A program made the translations under genes and the position numbers. From Cerasicoccus maritimus (lineage in GTDB: Bacteria; Verrucomicrobiota; Verrucomicrobiia; Opitutales; Cerasicoccaceae), in the NCBI GenBank assembly GCA_031296935.1, contig JAVDPD010000012.1, positions 85,495 through 149,494 of the forward strand: a stretch of 64,000 bases of DNA, given 5' to 3'. The notes beneath the pieces were generated by a model, which was given only the letters and a program-made list of their open reading frames with translations, was not told the origin of the DNA and made no database searches. Below are positions 1-8,800 of this stretch, piece after piece. Every line of letters begins with the position of its first letter. Positions within the stretch are counted from its first letter, which is position 1.

Positions 1-23
1 GATCACTCATGCTGTAACAATAC

Positions 24-479
24 CTACTTTCCGCCCGCCTTGGCTAGCATTAATCGCAGCGCATACACCAGCAGCCCAATTGGCCCAAGCAGCCAACACA
101 GCACCAGCTCCACCGGAATGCTCCACTTGCGCTTGCGCGCATCGATGTAAATCGATTCGCCGAGGAAGAGGTTCAGTATTTGCGCATGCGACCAAAGAAT
201 CAACAGCACCAGCGGATGCGTGGCGACGGCGGCTTGGTCGCTGTAGTCGAGCCCTGTTGGTGCATCGGGCAAGCCCACGGACCACAGCTGGTAATACAAG
301 TAAATCAGCCCCAGCGCAAAGATCGGCGGCGCGAGGTACGGCGTGCACAAGTGCCGCGTGTAGGGTTTGCCCGGCAGGAAGATCATCAGCCCCCAAAACG
401 GCGCGCCCGCGAGCGTTATGATCCAGAAGAGCTGCGTGAGCGTCTCTTCGGCAAAAAGTTCAATCATCCAACTGGGCAT
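24..479 (-). CDS. DUF4281 (ABA4-like) integral membrane protein
   Basis: A 151-residue, strongly hydrophobic protein with about four predicted membrane segments. It matches the DUF4281 family, named after plant ABA DEFICIENT 4, by overall pattern: the N-terminal TLAGAPFWGLMIFLPG stretch, the central LVLLILWSHAQILNLFLGE and the C-terminal LLGPIGLLVYALRL. Bacterial members are poorly characterised; a link to carotenoid metabolism is known only for the plant protein. It is probably an inner-membrane protein. It is transcribed toward the left edge of the window, so any operon partner downstream is not visible. The ATG at 479 is the only good start. Family assignment is from recalled sequence pattern. 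Confidence 0.75.
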   Translation of the reverse strand: MPSWMIELFAEETLTQLFWIITLAGAPFWGLMIFLPGKPYTRHLCTPYLAPPIFALGLIYLYYQLWSVGLPDAPTGLDYSDQAAVATHPLVLLILWSHAQILNLFLGESIYIDARKRKWSIPVELVLCWLLGPIGLLVYALRLMLAKAGGK

Positions 480-555
480 GCGAATACTGCGAAATTTAAC
501 TGCGGATCAACGCGGATTACTCATCTGGAGCCATCTTCCGAATGCACATAGAAAT

Positions 556-597
556 AGCAAAAAAATTTCCCCGCCCGGCCTAACACCGAGCGGGGAC
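556..597 (-). terminator. Rho-independent terminator downstream of the redoxin gene
   Basis: On the minus strand a 10-bp G+C stem (arms 569-578 and 586-595, one mismatch, 7-nt loop) is followed by AAATTTTTTT. It lies 75 bp past the stop of the redoxin gene that reads toward it, so it fits as that gene's terminator. Confidence 0.75.
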
Positions 598-671
598 CTC
601 TCATCTACCCCCTGGTTAACTGGGATGCTCCCATCCCAACTAACTGGAAATTGGAAAATCTAAGCTATCAC

Positions 672-1280
672 CTAGTATTTGACGCTGCAACCATAAGGTT
701 TGCTTTTAGGCGTGGTAATTTCTTTGCCCTCCATGGCTGCCGTCAGGGCCAGGTCCACGTAGTTGTCGGCCGACGCGGCATCTTTCGGATTCGCCGATGG
801 CTTGCTGTCGATCGCGCCCATGTAGACGATCTTGCCCTCGGGGTTGATCACATACATCTGCGGCGTGTTGGTGGCGCCGTATTCCTTGCCGACCTTGCCC
901 GTGTCGTCCACGAGGTAGGCCGAGCCAGACCAGCCCTTTTCAGAATTCGTGGCCTGCGCCTTGGCGGGGTCCATGTGGCCTTGCTTGCCAGGCGCGGAAG
1001 AGCAGACCGACAGCCAAACGACGTCCTTGCCCGTCCACTCCTTTTGGAGCTCGGTCATTTTCGTCGAGCCGTCGTAGAACTTTTTCACGAATGGGCAGCC
1101 GTAGTTCGTCCACTCCAGGACGACCCACTTGCCCTTGTAATCAGCCAGGCTGACTTCTTTGCCATTGGCGGCGGGCAGGGTGAAATCGGGCGCGGTCTGG
1201 CCGACGTCCACCTTCGCGGAGGCAGTCAGCGCCAGAGTGAAAACGGATGCGGCGAGGATTGTGTTGCGGATAAATGTCAT
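672..1280 (-). CDS. Secreted redoxin / AhpC-TSA family thioredoxin-like protein
   Basis: A 202-residue protein with a cleavable signal peptide (about residues 1-22, ending LTASA) and one thioredoxin-fold domain. The start of the redoxin fold is clear (VGQTAPDFTLPAANGKEVSL), followed by the active-site segment WTNYGCPFVKKFY. The nucleophile Cys stands alone there (GCPFV, not CxxC). Other cysteines occur in LSVCSSAPG and in the C-terminal YGCSVKY tail, which is common in this periplasmic redoxin subgroup and may supply the resolving Cys. The cis-proline region reads TNTPQMYVI. Probable role: thiol peroxidase or disulfide exchange outside the cytoplasm. It is monocistronic, divergent from cysE, with its own terminator. 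Confidence 0.85.
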   Translation of the reverse strand: MTFIRNTILAASVFTLALTASAKVDVGQTAPDFTLPAANGKEVSLADYKGKWVVLEWTNYGCPFVKKFYDGSTKMTELQKEWTGKDVVWLSVCSSAPGKQGHMDPAKAQATNSEKGWSGSAYLVDDTGKVGKEYGATNTPQMYVINPEGKIVYMGAIDSKPSANPKDAASADNYVDLALTAAMEGKEITTPKSKPYGCSVKY

Positions 1281-1408
1281 AGCTTCAAGTGAGTTGTGAG
1301 CCCATTGGGACCGTTACTGTTCGAGTTTGTTCGAAATAATATCGTTACCAGAACATGAAAATCGTCAAATTACTTGCGCCGATTTCGTGTTCGCACCAAG
1401 TTCTCCCC

Positions 1409-2194
1409 ATGCAAGCAGAGGAACTTTGGCAGGAATTATGGCAAGAGGCTGAAATCGTCGCGCGGCGTGAGCCTGCGCTGTCGGGCCTGATGAACGAAGT
1501 CATCCTGCTGCGGCACTCCCTACAGGAGGCGCTCAGCGTGCGCCTCTCGCGCAAGCTCGCCTACCACGCCACGCCCGAAGGCTACTTGAAGGGTATCTTC
1601 ACCGAGGCCTTCGACCAAGACCCCACGCTGATCAAGCGCATCGTTAACGACATCGTGGCCGTCAACGAGCGCGACCCAGCCTGCCCCAACCCACTCTACC
1701 CGGTGCTCTATTTCAAGGGCTTCCAGGCATTGACCTGCTACCGCATCGCGCACCACCTGCTCTCGCACAACCGCGAGGACCTCGCCTTTTATTTGCAAAG
1801 CCTGATCAGTGAAGTGTTCGCGGTGGATATCCACCCGGCCGCGCGTATCGGCTCCGGCATCCTCCTCGACCACGCCACCAGCTTTGTGGCGGGCGAAACC
1901 GCTGTCATCGAAGACGATGTGTCGATCCTGCACGAGGTCACCCTCGGTGGCACCGGCAAGGAACGCGGCGACCGCCACCCGAAGATTCGCCACGGCGTGC
2001 TCATCGGCGCGGGCGCCAAACTCCTCGGCAACATCGAGATCGGCCAATGCGCCAAAATCGGTGCCGGCTCCGTTGTCCTCAACGACATCCCTGCGCACAG
2101 CACCGCAGTCGGCGTCCCCGCGCGCGTCATCGGCGTCGCCGACGAAGACGAGCCCTGCCGCATGATGGATCATCGCATCCGCAGCACCGACTAA
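1409..2194 (+). CDS. cysE: Serine O-acetyltransferase
   Basis: Transfers acetyl from acetyl-CoA to L-serine, making O-acetylserine, the first step of cysteine synthesis. The 261-residue protein has the alpha-helical N-terminal SATase domain (LWQELWQEAEIVARREP, LKGIFTEAFDQDP) and a left-handed beta-helix of hexapeptide repeats, with the family signature IHPAARIGSGILLDHATS and VSILHEVTLGGTGKE. The C-terminus (CRMMDHRIRSTD) does not end in the classical Ile needed for complex formation with CysK. An upstream in-frame ATG at 1355 would add 18 residues; the start at 1409 is chosen because the family alignment begins there. No Shine-Dalgarno is seen at either start. No other sulfur gene is adjacent. 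Confidence 0.9.
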   Translation: MQAEELWQELWQEAEIVARREPALSGLMNEVILLRHSLQEALSVRLSRKLAYHATPEGYLKGIFTEAFDQDPTLIKRIVNDIVAVNERDPACPNPLYPVLYFKGFQALTCYRIAHHLLSHNREDLAFYLQSLISEVFAVDIHPAARIGSGILLDHATSFVAGETAVIEDDVSILHEVTLGGTGKERGDRHPKIRHGVLIGAGAKLLGNIEIGQCAKIGAGSVVLNDIPAHSTAVGVPARVIGVADEDEPCRMMDHRIRSTD

Positions 2195-2523
2195 CCCCAG
2201 CCTCCGGCTGGACCGGCGAATGCCTCGCATCCGGATTTGCGCAGTGCGCAAATGCCACTCCAACTTGTCGAGGCAGGGTAACGCTCTTAAAAGCAAGCCG
2301 CGACGCCCAAAGAGGGCGTCTAAAAGTCGTACACGCAAGAAATGACTGCACAATGATTTACAATTCTGACACAGCCTTGTGATGCGTGCACGATATTCGA
2401 GTGATCATAGCCATTTGGGCCGACCGGGGATACGCCGGAAAACTCATTAATTGGGTTCCCCAAATAAGGCGTCACCGAAAAATACAACTGCACACCGTCA
2501 AACGATCCGATAACGCCAAGGGG
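2195..2523. other. Intergenic region with insertion-sequence debris
   Basis: No intact gene. It holds a perfect 19-nt palindrome ATTTGCGCAGTGCGCAAAT near 2236-2254, a copy of the AGAGGGCGTCTAAAAGT motif at 2311-2328 that also forms the ends of the element at 23.6 kb, and the transposase fragment described next. Confidence 0.6.
2386..2522 (+). pseudogene. IS5-family transposase fragment
   Basis: The reading frame beginning at GTG 2386 encodes IIAIWADRGYAGKLINWV, then IQLHTVKRSDNAKG. This matches the conserved segment around the second catalytic Asp of IS5-type DDE transposases (family form: WADGGYRGKLIDWV then EIVKRSDDAKGF). Only about 45 residues survive. The N-terminal DDE part and the C-terminal Glu region are gone, and the frame then runs antisense into the symporter gene. 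The match stops almost exactly at the symporter stop codon (2524), which suggests the insertion or its decay reshaped that gene's 3' end. Family recognition is from memory of the motif. Confidence 0.7.
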
Positions 2524-4845
2524 TCACGCTTTTCCTCCAGCGTTTACATCGTCTCGCTCAATCTTGACCTCCTTGGCCTCGAAAGCTGCTTTATCGGCGA
2601 GGGAGACATGTCCATCCACCATTCCGTTGTCCAGTGGGTCATCGACGCGTGCAGCAAGATCGATGAAGAGTTTGCGGATATCAATGATGCCACCGATTAG
2701 GAACCAGACCGTAGAAATGATGCCAAGAATTGCAGTTACCCATAAACTCGTGACGAGGAAATAGTTACTCCACCACTCGGTCGGCCAAGGCGAGATGAGG
2801 TTCCAAATCAGCACACCACAAAAGCACAGTCCGAACTTGTAGATAAGCGCATAGCCAAAGACTGACCACGCAATGATTCTATCTCCAAGAGTATATTCAG
2901 GGGTGATACCGATTAGCTTATTGAAGGCATTGCGCAGACTCCACTTGAAAGGCTCTTTATATTCGTGTGCGACATCATAGACGCCACGGTGCAACAGTCG
3001 ATCCAGGTTGAATGGTTTACGCTGAGTCAATGCAGATCCGATTACGTAGGCGAGGATCCCACTAACCATAGCCATAAAATAAAGTTCATAGGAATTAATT
3101 GGAAATTTGACCGCATTCATTTCCCATACGACGTATGGATTTAGCGGACTGGAAACATTCTTGAGGAATTGGCCAATAGGCGTCACCCAACCATGCGCAT
3201 CAAGCCACGGATAAACCGTCTCGGCCCAATTCCTCTGCAGCAAAAGCCCAACCAGCGAAAAACCGGATCCAAAGATTAGCGAACCAAATGCGCCAACGGA
3301 ATTACCAAACCGGCTGTAGAGGCCAAAGATCATGATCGGCCCGGCCCCACCTAGCCATAATCCGGTCATGATGACCGTGAACATCATAATATAGTCAAGC
3401 TGAACAAAGAATATCGAAACAACAAAGAAGAATAAACAGACCGCAACAGAGATCAGACGTATGGCGAGCAAATGCTGCTTCGGTGTAAACGGCTTCTTGC
3501 GGAAAGGAAGGATGATGTCCTGAACAATGGTCGATGAGGCATTAAAAACCCGCGAATCATCGGTGGAAATCAGTAGCATGAACATCAGTAGGCAAAATAA
3601 TCCCATGAGCCCAACCGGAAGAATATTCCTCAGTGCAACGGGTAACATCATCTGATGATAGAGTGTTCGGAACTTTTGAAACTCTAAATTGCCCTCTGGC
3701 GTTCCAGTTAAAGTTGCGCGTGCAGTTTCAATATAAGGCGTGTCAATGTTCTGATGTCGGGAAAGCGGATCATCTTCGCCGATCTGATGATTCTGGACCG
3801 GCAGTTGAGATAAATTGGCATTGAGTTGATCCCTTAGCGTAGCATCAGCCACCGACTCCAATGAAACTTTCGTGGTTAGCTCCTGACGAATTTCGTGGGT
3901 CTGCTCTGCGAATTTCTGGTGCGTCATCAATGCAATCATCATAACTGCAATGAGCAGCAGCATGAGTTGGGCATAAAGCGAACGCCAAGTTCCCAGCATC
4001 CCCGCCATTTTTTGTTCATGCGGTGTGCGACCACAATTGGTCGTATCATTTCCGATCCAACTAGCGCGATTTAATACGTTTCCCATGATCGTCACCAAGA
4101 GCGCAAAGATGTTAAAATCGCGAAGCTTCTCGATATCGAAAGGGTTAATGAAGCTCTCGCCCTGCACACGATCCATCATCACAGGGCCAATCGTATCATG
4201 CCAACCGAAGTTCAGAAAAATATACCCAGCGACGATGACAAAAATCGGATAACTCAGTAACCCTTGAATTGCATCAGAAACGAGCAATGAGATACGCCCT
4301 CCTGGCCAGATCACTAACATGCATAGACACAGCGATAGCGCAACGATCAGCCCAAAGGTCGGCATATTAATACCGAAGAGCATGAATTTATGAGGGAGTC
4401 CGAGAAAGTAGATGAAAAAGTTGGCTGCTACCGCTGGACCAATCGAATTGGTCACCATCTCCGAAAATGTTCGCAGGCCCGCAGCAACAATGCGTAACGG
4501 GCGATTATAGCGCATTTCGAGGAACTGACCAATTGATAGCGAACGCGTCTCTCGAAAACGATAAACACAATAGCCTGTAAGTCCCATAATAACCCATACC
4601 GGGACCGTTAAATACTCCCAAAAAGTTAGCGCGTACCCGACTTGATATTTGGCTTCAACCAACGCCACCAGTGTAATGACACTGAGCCCTGAAGTGAGGT
4701 CTCCCGCTGACAATACATAGCGACCTGCAACTCGACCGGCAGCCAAAAAGTCGACCACTCCACGAACATACCGGCGACTATAAACAGCCAACCACAGGAC
4801 CACCAACACGGGCCCAACCGCAATAATCCAATCGATCCAATGCAT
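2524..4845 (-). CDS. Sodium:solute symporter (SSS family), likely sugar importer
   Basis: A 773-residue membrane protein with the SSS fold. The N-terminus (IDWIIAVGPVLVVLWLAVYS) is followed by the DFLAAGR segment typical of SSS proteins, then GLSVITLVALVEAKYQVGYA and at least 13 predicted helices. It is longer than classical SSS proteins (about 500-600 residues) because of a soluble loop near residues 325-400 and an extended C-terminus, both common in verrucomicrobial and planctomycete members found beside glycosidases and sulfatases. It is the last gene of the minus-strand arm of the polysaccharide locus, just after the sulfatase remnant, so it probably imports the released monosaccharide with Na+. 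Substrate unknown. Confidence 0.85.
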   Translation of the reverse strand: MHWIDWIIAVGPVLVVLWLAVYSRRYVRGVVDFLAAGRVAGRYVLSAGDLTSGLSVITLVALVEAKYQVGYALTFWEYLTVPVWVIMGLTGYCVYRFRETRSLSIGQFLEMRYNRPLRIVAAGLRTFSEMVTNSIGPAVAANFFIYFLGLPHKFMLFGINMPTFGLIVALSLCLCMLVIWPGGRISLLVSDAIQGLLSYPIFVIVAGYIFLNFGWHDTIGPVMMDRVQGESFINPFDIEKLRDFNIFALLVTIMGNVLNRASWIGNDTTNCGRTPHEQKMAGMLGTWRSLYAQLMLLLIAVMMIALMTHQKFAEQTHEIRQELTTKVSLESVADATLRDQLNANLSQLPVQNHQIGEDDPLSRHQNIDTPYIETARATLTGTPEGNLEFQKFRTLYHQMMLPVALRNILPVGLMGLFCLLMFMLLISTDDSRVFNASSTIVQDIILPFRKKPFTPKQHLLAIRLISVAVCLFFFVVSIFFVQLDYIMMFTVIMTGLWLGGAGPIMIFGLYSRFGNSVGAFGSLIFGSGFSLVGLLLQRNWAETVYPWLDAHGWVTPIGQFLKNVSSPLNPYVVWEMNAVKFPINSYELYFMAMVSGILAYVIGSALTQRKPFNLDRLLHRGVYDVAHEYKEPFKWSLRNAFNKLIGITPEYTLGDRIIAWSVFGYALIYKFGLCFCGVLIWNLISPWPTEWWSNYFLVTSLWVTAILGIISTVWFLIGGIIDIRKLFIDLAARVDDPLDNGMVDGHVSLADKAAFEAKEVKIERDDVNAGGKA

Positions 4846-4872
4846 CGTCTTGTAAGATTAATGGCTGAGAGT

Positions 4873-5124
4873 TTACGCTGCCGAAATCCGCGCCATTGGT
4901 GAGACTTCCTTAGCCATCTCCGCTTGTATAAAGCGATGCAGGAATGTTGCCTTGATGTTGGCGTATTCTGGATCATTAAAGCGATTTATGTAATCTCCGA
5001 TAGCTGTCTTCAGGTCGAAGAGCTCACCTTCATCCAAATTTCGATAGATCGTAAGTTTGTAATCAGCCTCGTGCTGTTGCTCACTGGTAATAAGCAATAT
5101 CTTGGGTTTCGAATTTTTCTGCAT
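4873..5124 (-). pseudogene. Sulfatase reduced to its N- and C-terminal ends by internal deletion
   Basis: An open frame of 83 residues. Residues 5-18 (SKPKILLITSEQQH) are the N-terminal metal-binding strand of S1 sulfatases (family form KPNILLITSDQQH). From about residue 20 it continues as a typical sulfatase C-terminus: YKLTIYRNLDEGELFDL, then NRFNDPEYANIKATFLHRF and the tail QAEMAKEVSPMARISAA. The roughly 400 residues between, including the formylglycine motif, are missing, with the frame kept. The FDLKTAIGDYI segment departs from the usual YDLENDPGEF. It cannot be an active sulfatase. It sits between the small secreted protein and the symporter, where an intact sulfatase would be expected. 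Whether it is translated is unknown. Confidence 0.75.
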
Positions 5125-5129
5125 CTGAC

Positions 5130-5861
5130 TTATTGAATTAGAATACCGCTCTCGGTCTCCACTGTTCTCTCCCGGAACTCCCGGATGCTGACTCCCTTCG
5201 GATTGGGGTCTCCTTCGGAAGGAGGTATATCGGTAAGGAAAAAAGTTGTCCGGGTTCGGGAACTGACTGAGCGCGGTGAGCTGACCACTTTGATCCACCC
5301 TTCGTCATCATCGGCAACTGCGACTTTGAGCCACGCCTTTCGCTCCTCAGGATAACTCACGACCTTTGATTCCCCTGACTTTAGCAGTAGATTTTCACCC
5401 GACAACTGGACTGCCATATCGCGCTTTGAAAAATTGAATATACGAAATGCGCCAACGGGATGCGAATCGATTGAGGCATCAATGATCGCATTCCGGTAAT
5501 AGGGTTCTCCGTTTCTGAATTCAGTTCGTAAAACGACTAGAAAAGGTCCATCCCCTGAGGGTAGATTCATTTGAGCAACGGGCACCTTTACCGGAGCCGA
5601 ACTATCCGTAGGAGTCGTCTCGACATAGAAGCGAATTCTTCGGTCAAGAGGTGCTTCATACAGTTGGGAAAATGATCCTGCACTCACGAACAGCTTCTGG
5701 GGCTCACCTTCGTAATCGTAGTAGAATTGCGGGATGTCGTGCATCGACACCAAGCGGAATTTGACCGGTTGTTCCCCCTGCCCATGAATGCGGGAGATGC
5801 AGGCCAGCAAAAGCAGAGCCAGAATCCAATGCGATACTATACTTCGTCTGCAGTTAACCAT
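5130..5861 (-). CDS. Small secreted protein paired with the giant pilin-like protein
   Basis: A 243-residue protein with a signal peptide (basic MVNCRRS, hydrophobic WILALLLLACI, cleavage near IHGQ). The mature part looks all-beta (KFRLVSMHDIPQFYYDYEG, FLVVLRTEF, VGAFRIFNFS, VQLSGENLLLKSGES), resembling small secreted beta-sandwich proteins encoded next to Verru_Chthon-type pilin-like genes. No enzyme motif is visible. It overlaps the end of the upstream 1251-residue gene by 25 nt and is followed after 5 nt by the sulfatase remnant, so all are one transcription unit. Function unknown; a role with the pilin-like partner is inferred from coupling only. Confidence 0.7.
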   Translation of the reverse strand: MVNCRRSIVSHWILALLLLACISRIHGQGEQPVKFRLVSMHDIPQFYYDYEGEPQKLFVSAGSFSQLYEAPLDRRIRFYVETTPTDSSAPVKVPVAQMNLPSGDGPFLVVLRTEFRNGEPYYRNAIIDASIDSHPVGAFRIFNFSKRDMAVQLSGENLLLKSGESKVVSYPEERKAWLKVAVADDDEGWIKVVSSPRSVSSRTRTTFFLTDIPPSEGDPNPKGVSIREFRERTVETESGILIQ

Positions 5862-8800
5862 CGAAATGAAATGATTTTAAATTTGCGGCCAAAATTGCGG
5901 TTCGTCTCATCAGTTGCGGGATCCTCGGGAGAGTCACTTTCATTAACATACTCCGGCAGACGCTGAACGATTGCCTCACACCACGCAGTAGAAACCACTT
6001 CGGAAGTCAATGGGTCCAACGCTTCTCCGCAGGCCCGGATGGTGAAGGTGTCCGAACGAGCGGTGAGATTGGCGCCAATTGCTGAAAGAATATCCCCCTG
6101 AGTTACATATTTGGGCGCAAAGGCAGAGCGGTTACTGTAAGGCCGGGCAGGCTCATCCGCTCCCCAGATCTTCTCTTTCTCATAGTGCGTCGAAATTTGA
6201 TTGGCCTTGAGATCATCGGTCAACTCATCAGCCGCCCAGAATGACAACGAAGGATCGTTGGCAGGAAAATTTACATTCGTGCGATCCAAGGCAGCCTGTA
6301 GGGTCCCCCTGAAATCCTCATGCTCATATGATTCATTGTTGGCATTGGCGTCCCCTGTATCCGGATTGTCAACCAAGCGGCGGTTTACAAAATCTGAAAG
6401 CGAGGTGAACGGACCACGATTTTTAATCTCAATGACAATGTTATGCGCCAATTGAGCAATTTGCTCTTCGGTTAGGGTACGGTAGCCTTGCCACGGATCA
6501 TTCGGATCGTCATCCGAAGTAGGCCTTCGGAAGCGTGGAAAGGCAGAGCCCAACTGATTCATGCTCGGCTGGCCTGGGTTTTCCGGATCATACTGCAATT
6601 GGTATAGACCTCCGAGCACCGCCCGCCACGCCTGCTCCGACGTTGAATTTACATTAAAGCCCCCTTCCAGCATCAAGCCTGCGGCGGCAACATCAGGATC
6701 ACGCAGATCAACATCACTATATTTACGATGCCGCTTGTTGGGCAACTCATCAGGGATTGTTCCAGTTGCCGACACAGAAGAAAAGAAATACTGGTCCCAA
6801 AGCGTGCGATTCAATAGATAAGAAATATCATAATACCCAACCATGTCCGCTTGAAGACCACCCGACGACGCGCCATCCACCCGCGCAAGCTGATAGCCAA
6901 CAGGTGTGCTTGAGTCCTGGTCATTCAACCGGAAGTCAGCCAAACTATTCCCTACAGGATACGCTGGGTATGAGCCCACGAGTGAAAGATTGGCATGCTG
7001 CAGTTGCCCAATCGATTGCAATGGCTCATCTCCAAATGGAAATTCAAATAAGGTCGCGTCCACCGGGGAGCCATTTTCCCAATCATGACCACTCCCTGCT
7101 GATGCTCGATTAGAGTTCTCCCCCTCGTCCGTTTGAAATTTTTGCCAAGGCGTTGTCACTCCTTCGGAACCCGTGGTGGCCGTGAACAATACATTGAAGT
7201 CTTTGTCACGACTGGTTCTACCGGTGCGCACTGCCCGCATATTTCCCTGCGCAACCCAACGCGTAGGGAACATAAATTGCCCCTTATTATACTGAGCATT
7301 GGAACCGGAGCCCGAAAATAAAGCCTGAGTTACAAAGGTATAGGCAGGAGGCAGGGCATCTGAAGGCGGGTCATAATAAAGTAGTTCAGGACCTTGCATG
7401 ACAGACACGCCGCCCTCGTCCGAAGCGAATTCATCATAGAGAATGCTTTCGTCGAGAATTCGGCGATCACCGTCATCATCGGTATCCTCAACGAGCACTT
7501 TAGACAGAGCCATGCGGTTGACTACATTCCCATCCCAGCCAACACCTTGATGAGTCTGATACCAGTTCAAGTCCGATGAAGTTGGATCATACAAATGCGA
7601 GTCATTGTTGAGGTTATTGCTCATGGGAACTCGATCAGTTGACGGCTCCCCTAAGTAAACGAACATTTGCCCATTTTTCCCATCAGTCAGGCTCTTTCCT
7701 TTTGCCTGCCAAGTTTGCGCCCAGTTTCCCCAATAGTTAAAGGAAGTTAAACGGAATGGAAGACTCTCCTCCCCCTCTTCGAACGTCGACAAAGGAACCG
7801 ACACGTAGGATGCGGGCTCTGGTTCAATATTCTCCAATACCGGTAAATTTGAATCTGAGTAAAGATCTCCACTGCTGGAAGCAGGCAATGAAAAGATCAG
7901 GCTTTGCCCAGGTGGAATATCAGGACAATTCAATCGAAAGCGCATGAATTCGAAAGTATTCGTGCTGCCATCTGAATCTTTCTGAAAATCAAAAGACGCC
8001 TTCGAACGCCATTCATAGGATTCAGTCGAAGCCTCACTCCCATCTTCGTTGTATTTGGTTATATCGCCCGGATCAAAAACCTCCAAGCTAACAGCGACAT
8101 TCCACGTCGGGTAAATACCGACTTCGAAGTTACCCTCCCCGCTGGATGTTTCTGGAGCCTCTAGCGTAAAATCGTATGGATTCCATAGAATCACCAGTGG
8201 ATAAAAATTTAAATTGATGTCTACTCCCGGTGCAGGATTGCCTCCGGGTGCCGCACGAAAGCCAAGCGACACATAGGTCAAAACGGGTGCAACGCCAACA
8301 TCGTCCTGAGTGCCTACCTTATCATGCGCTGGTAAACGAACAGCAACGGAATTTGAGTCTGGATCGACATGTGTTTGCGCAAATGATTTCAAGTGCTTCC
8401 ATGTTGGAATAGCATAGCCAGTTGTATCCCCTGAATGAGGTGTCCACAGGCGGTTACCATCATATGTTGGGTCATCGCTATTGGCAGTGAAACTCACATC
8501 CAGCAATGTGGACAGGTCCCGCTTGAGTCCGCCAGCATAGGTGTCCGATAAAACAGACAGTGAAAATGGCGTCAGATCATGGTAGCGATATTGAATAACG
8601 CTTTGAAACGCATTCTGGTCTGGAGACATTAAGGCGAGATCTTCCAAACCAACGACGCGTTCGAGTTCTCCATTGGGGTCATATCCGTCGCCTATCCTCG
8701 CGGCCTCCAATTTCCCCTGACTCAACTCGATGTCATCAAAGTCAATTGCCTCCGCTCGGTCCATAAGCTCAATCGCGTTTCTACTAGCATTGCTGAAGGC

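Noticed and set aside
2386-2700. A 104-residue gene reading out of the transposase fragment
   Set aside because: Only about the first 45 codons match transposase; the rest is antisense to the symporter gene.
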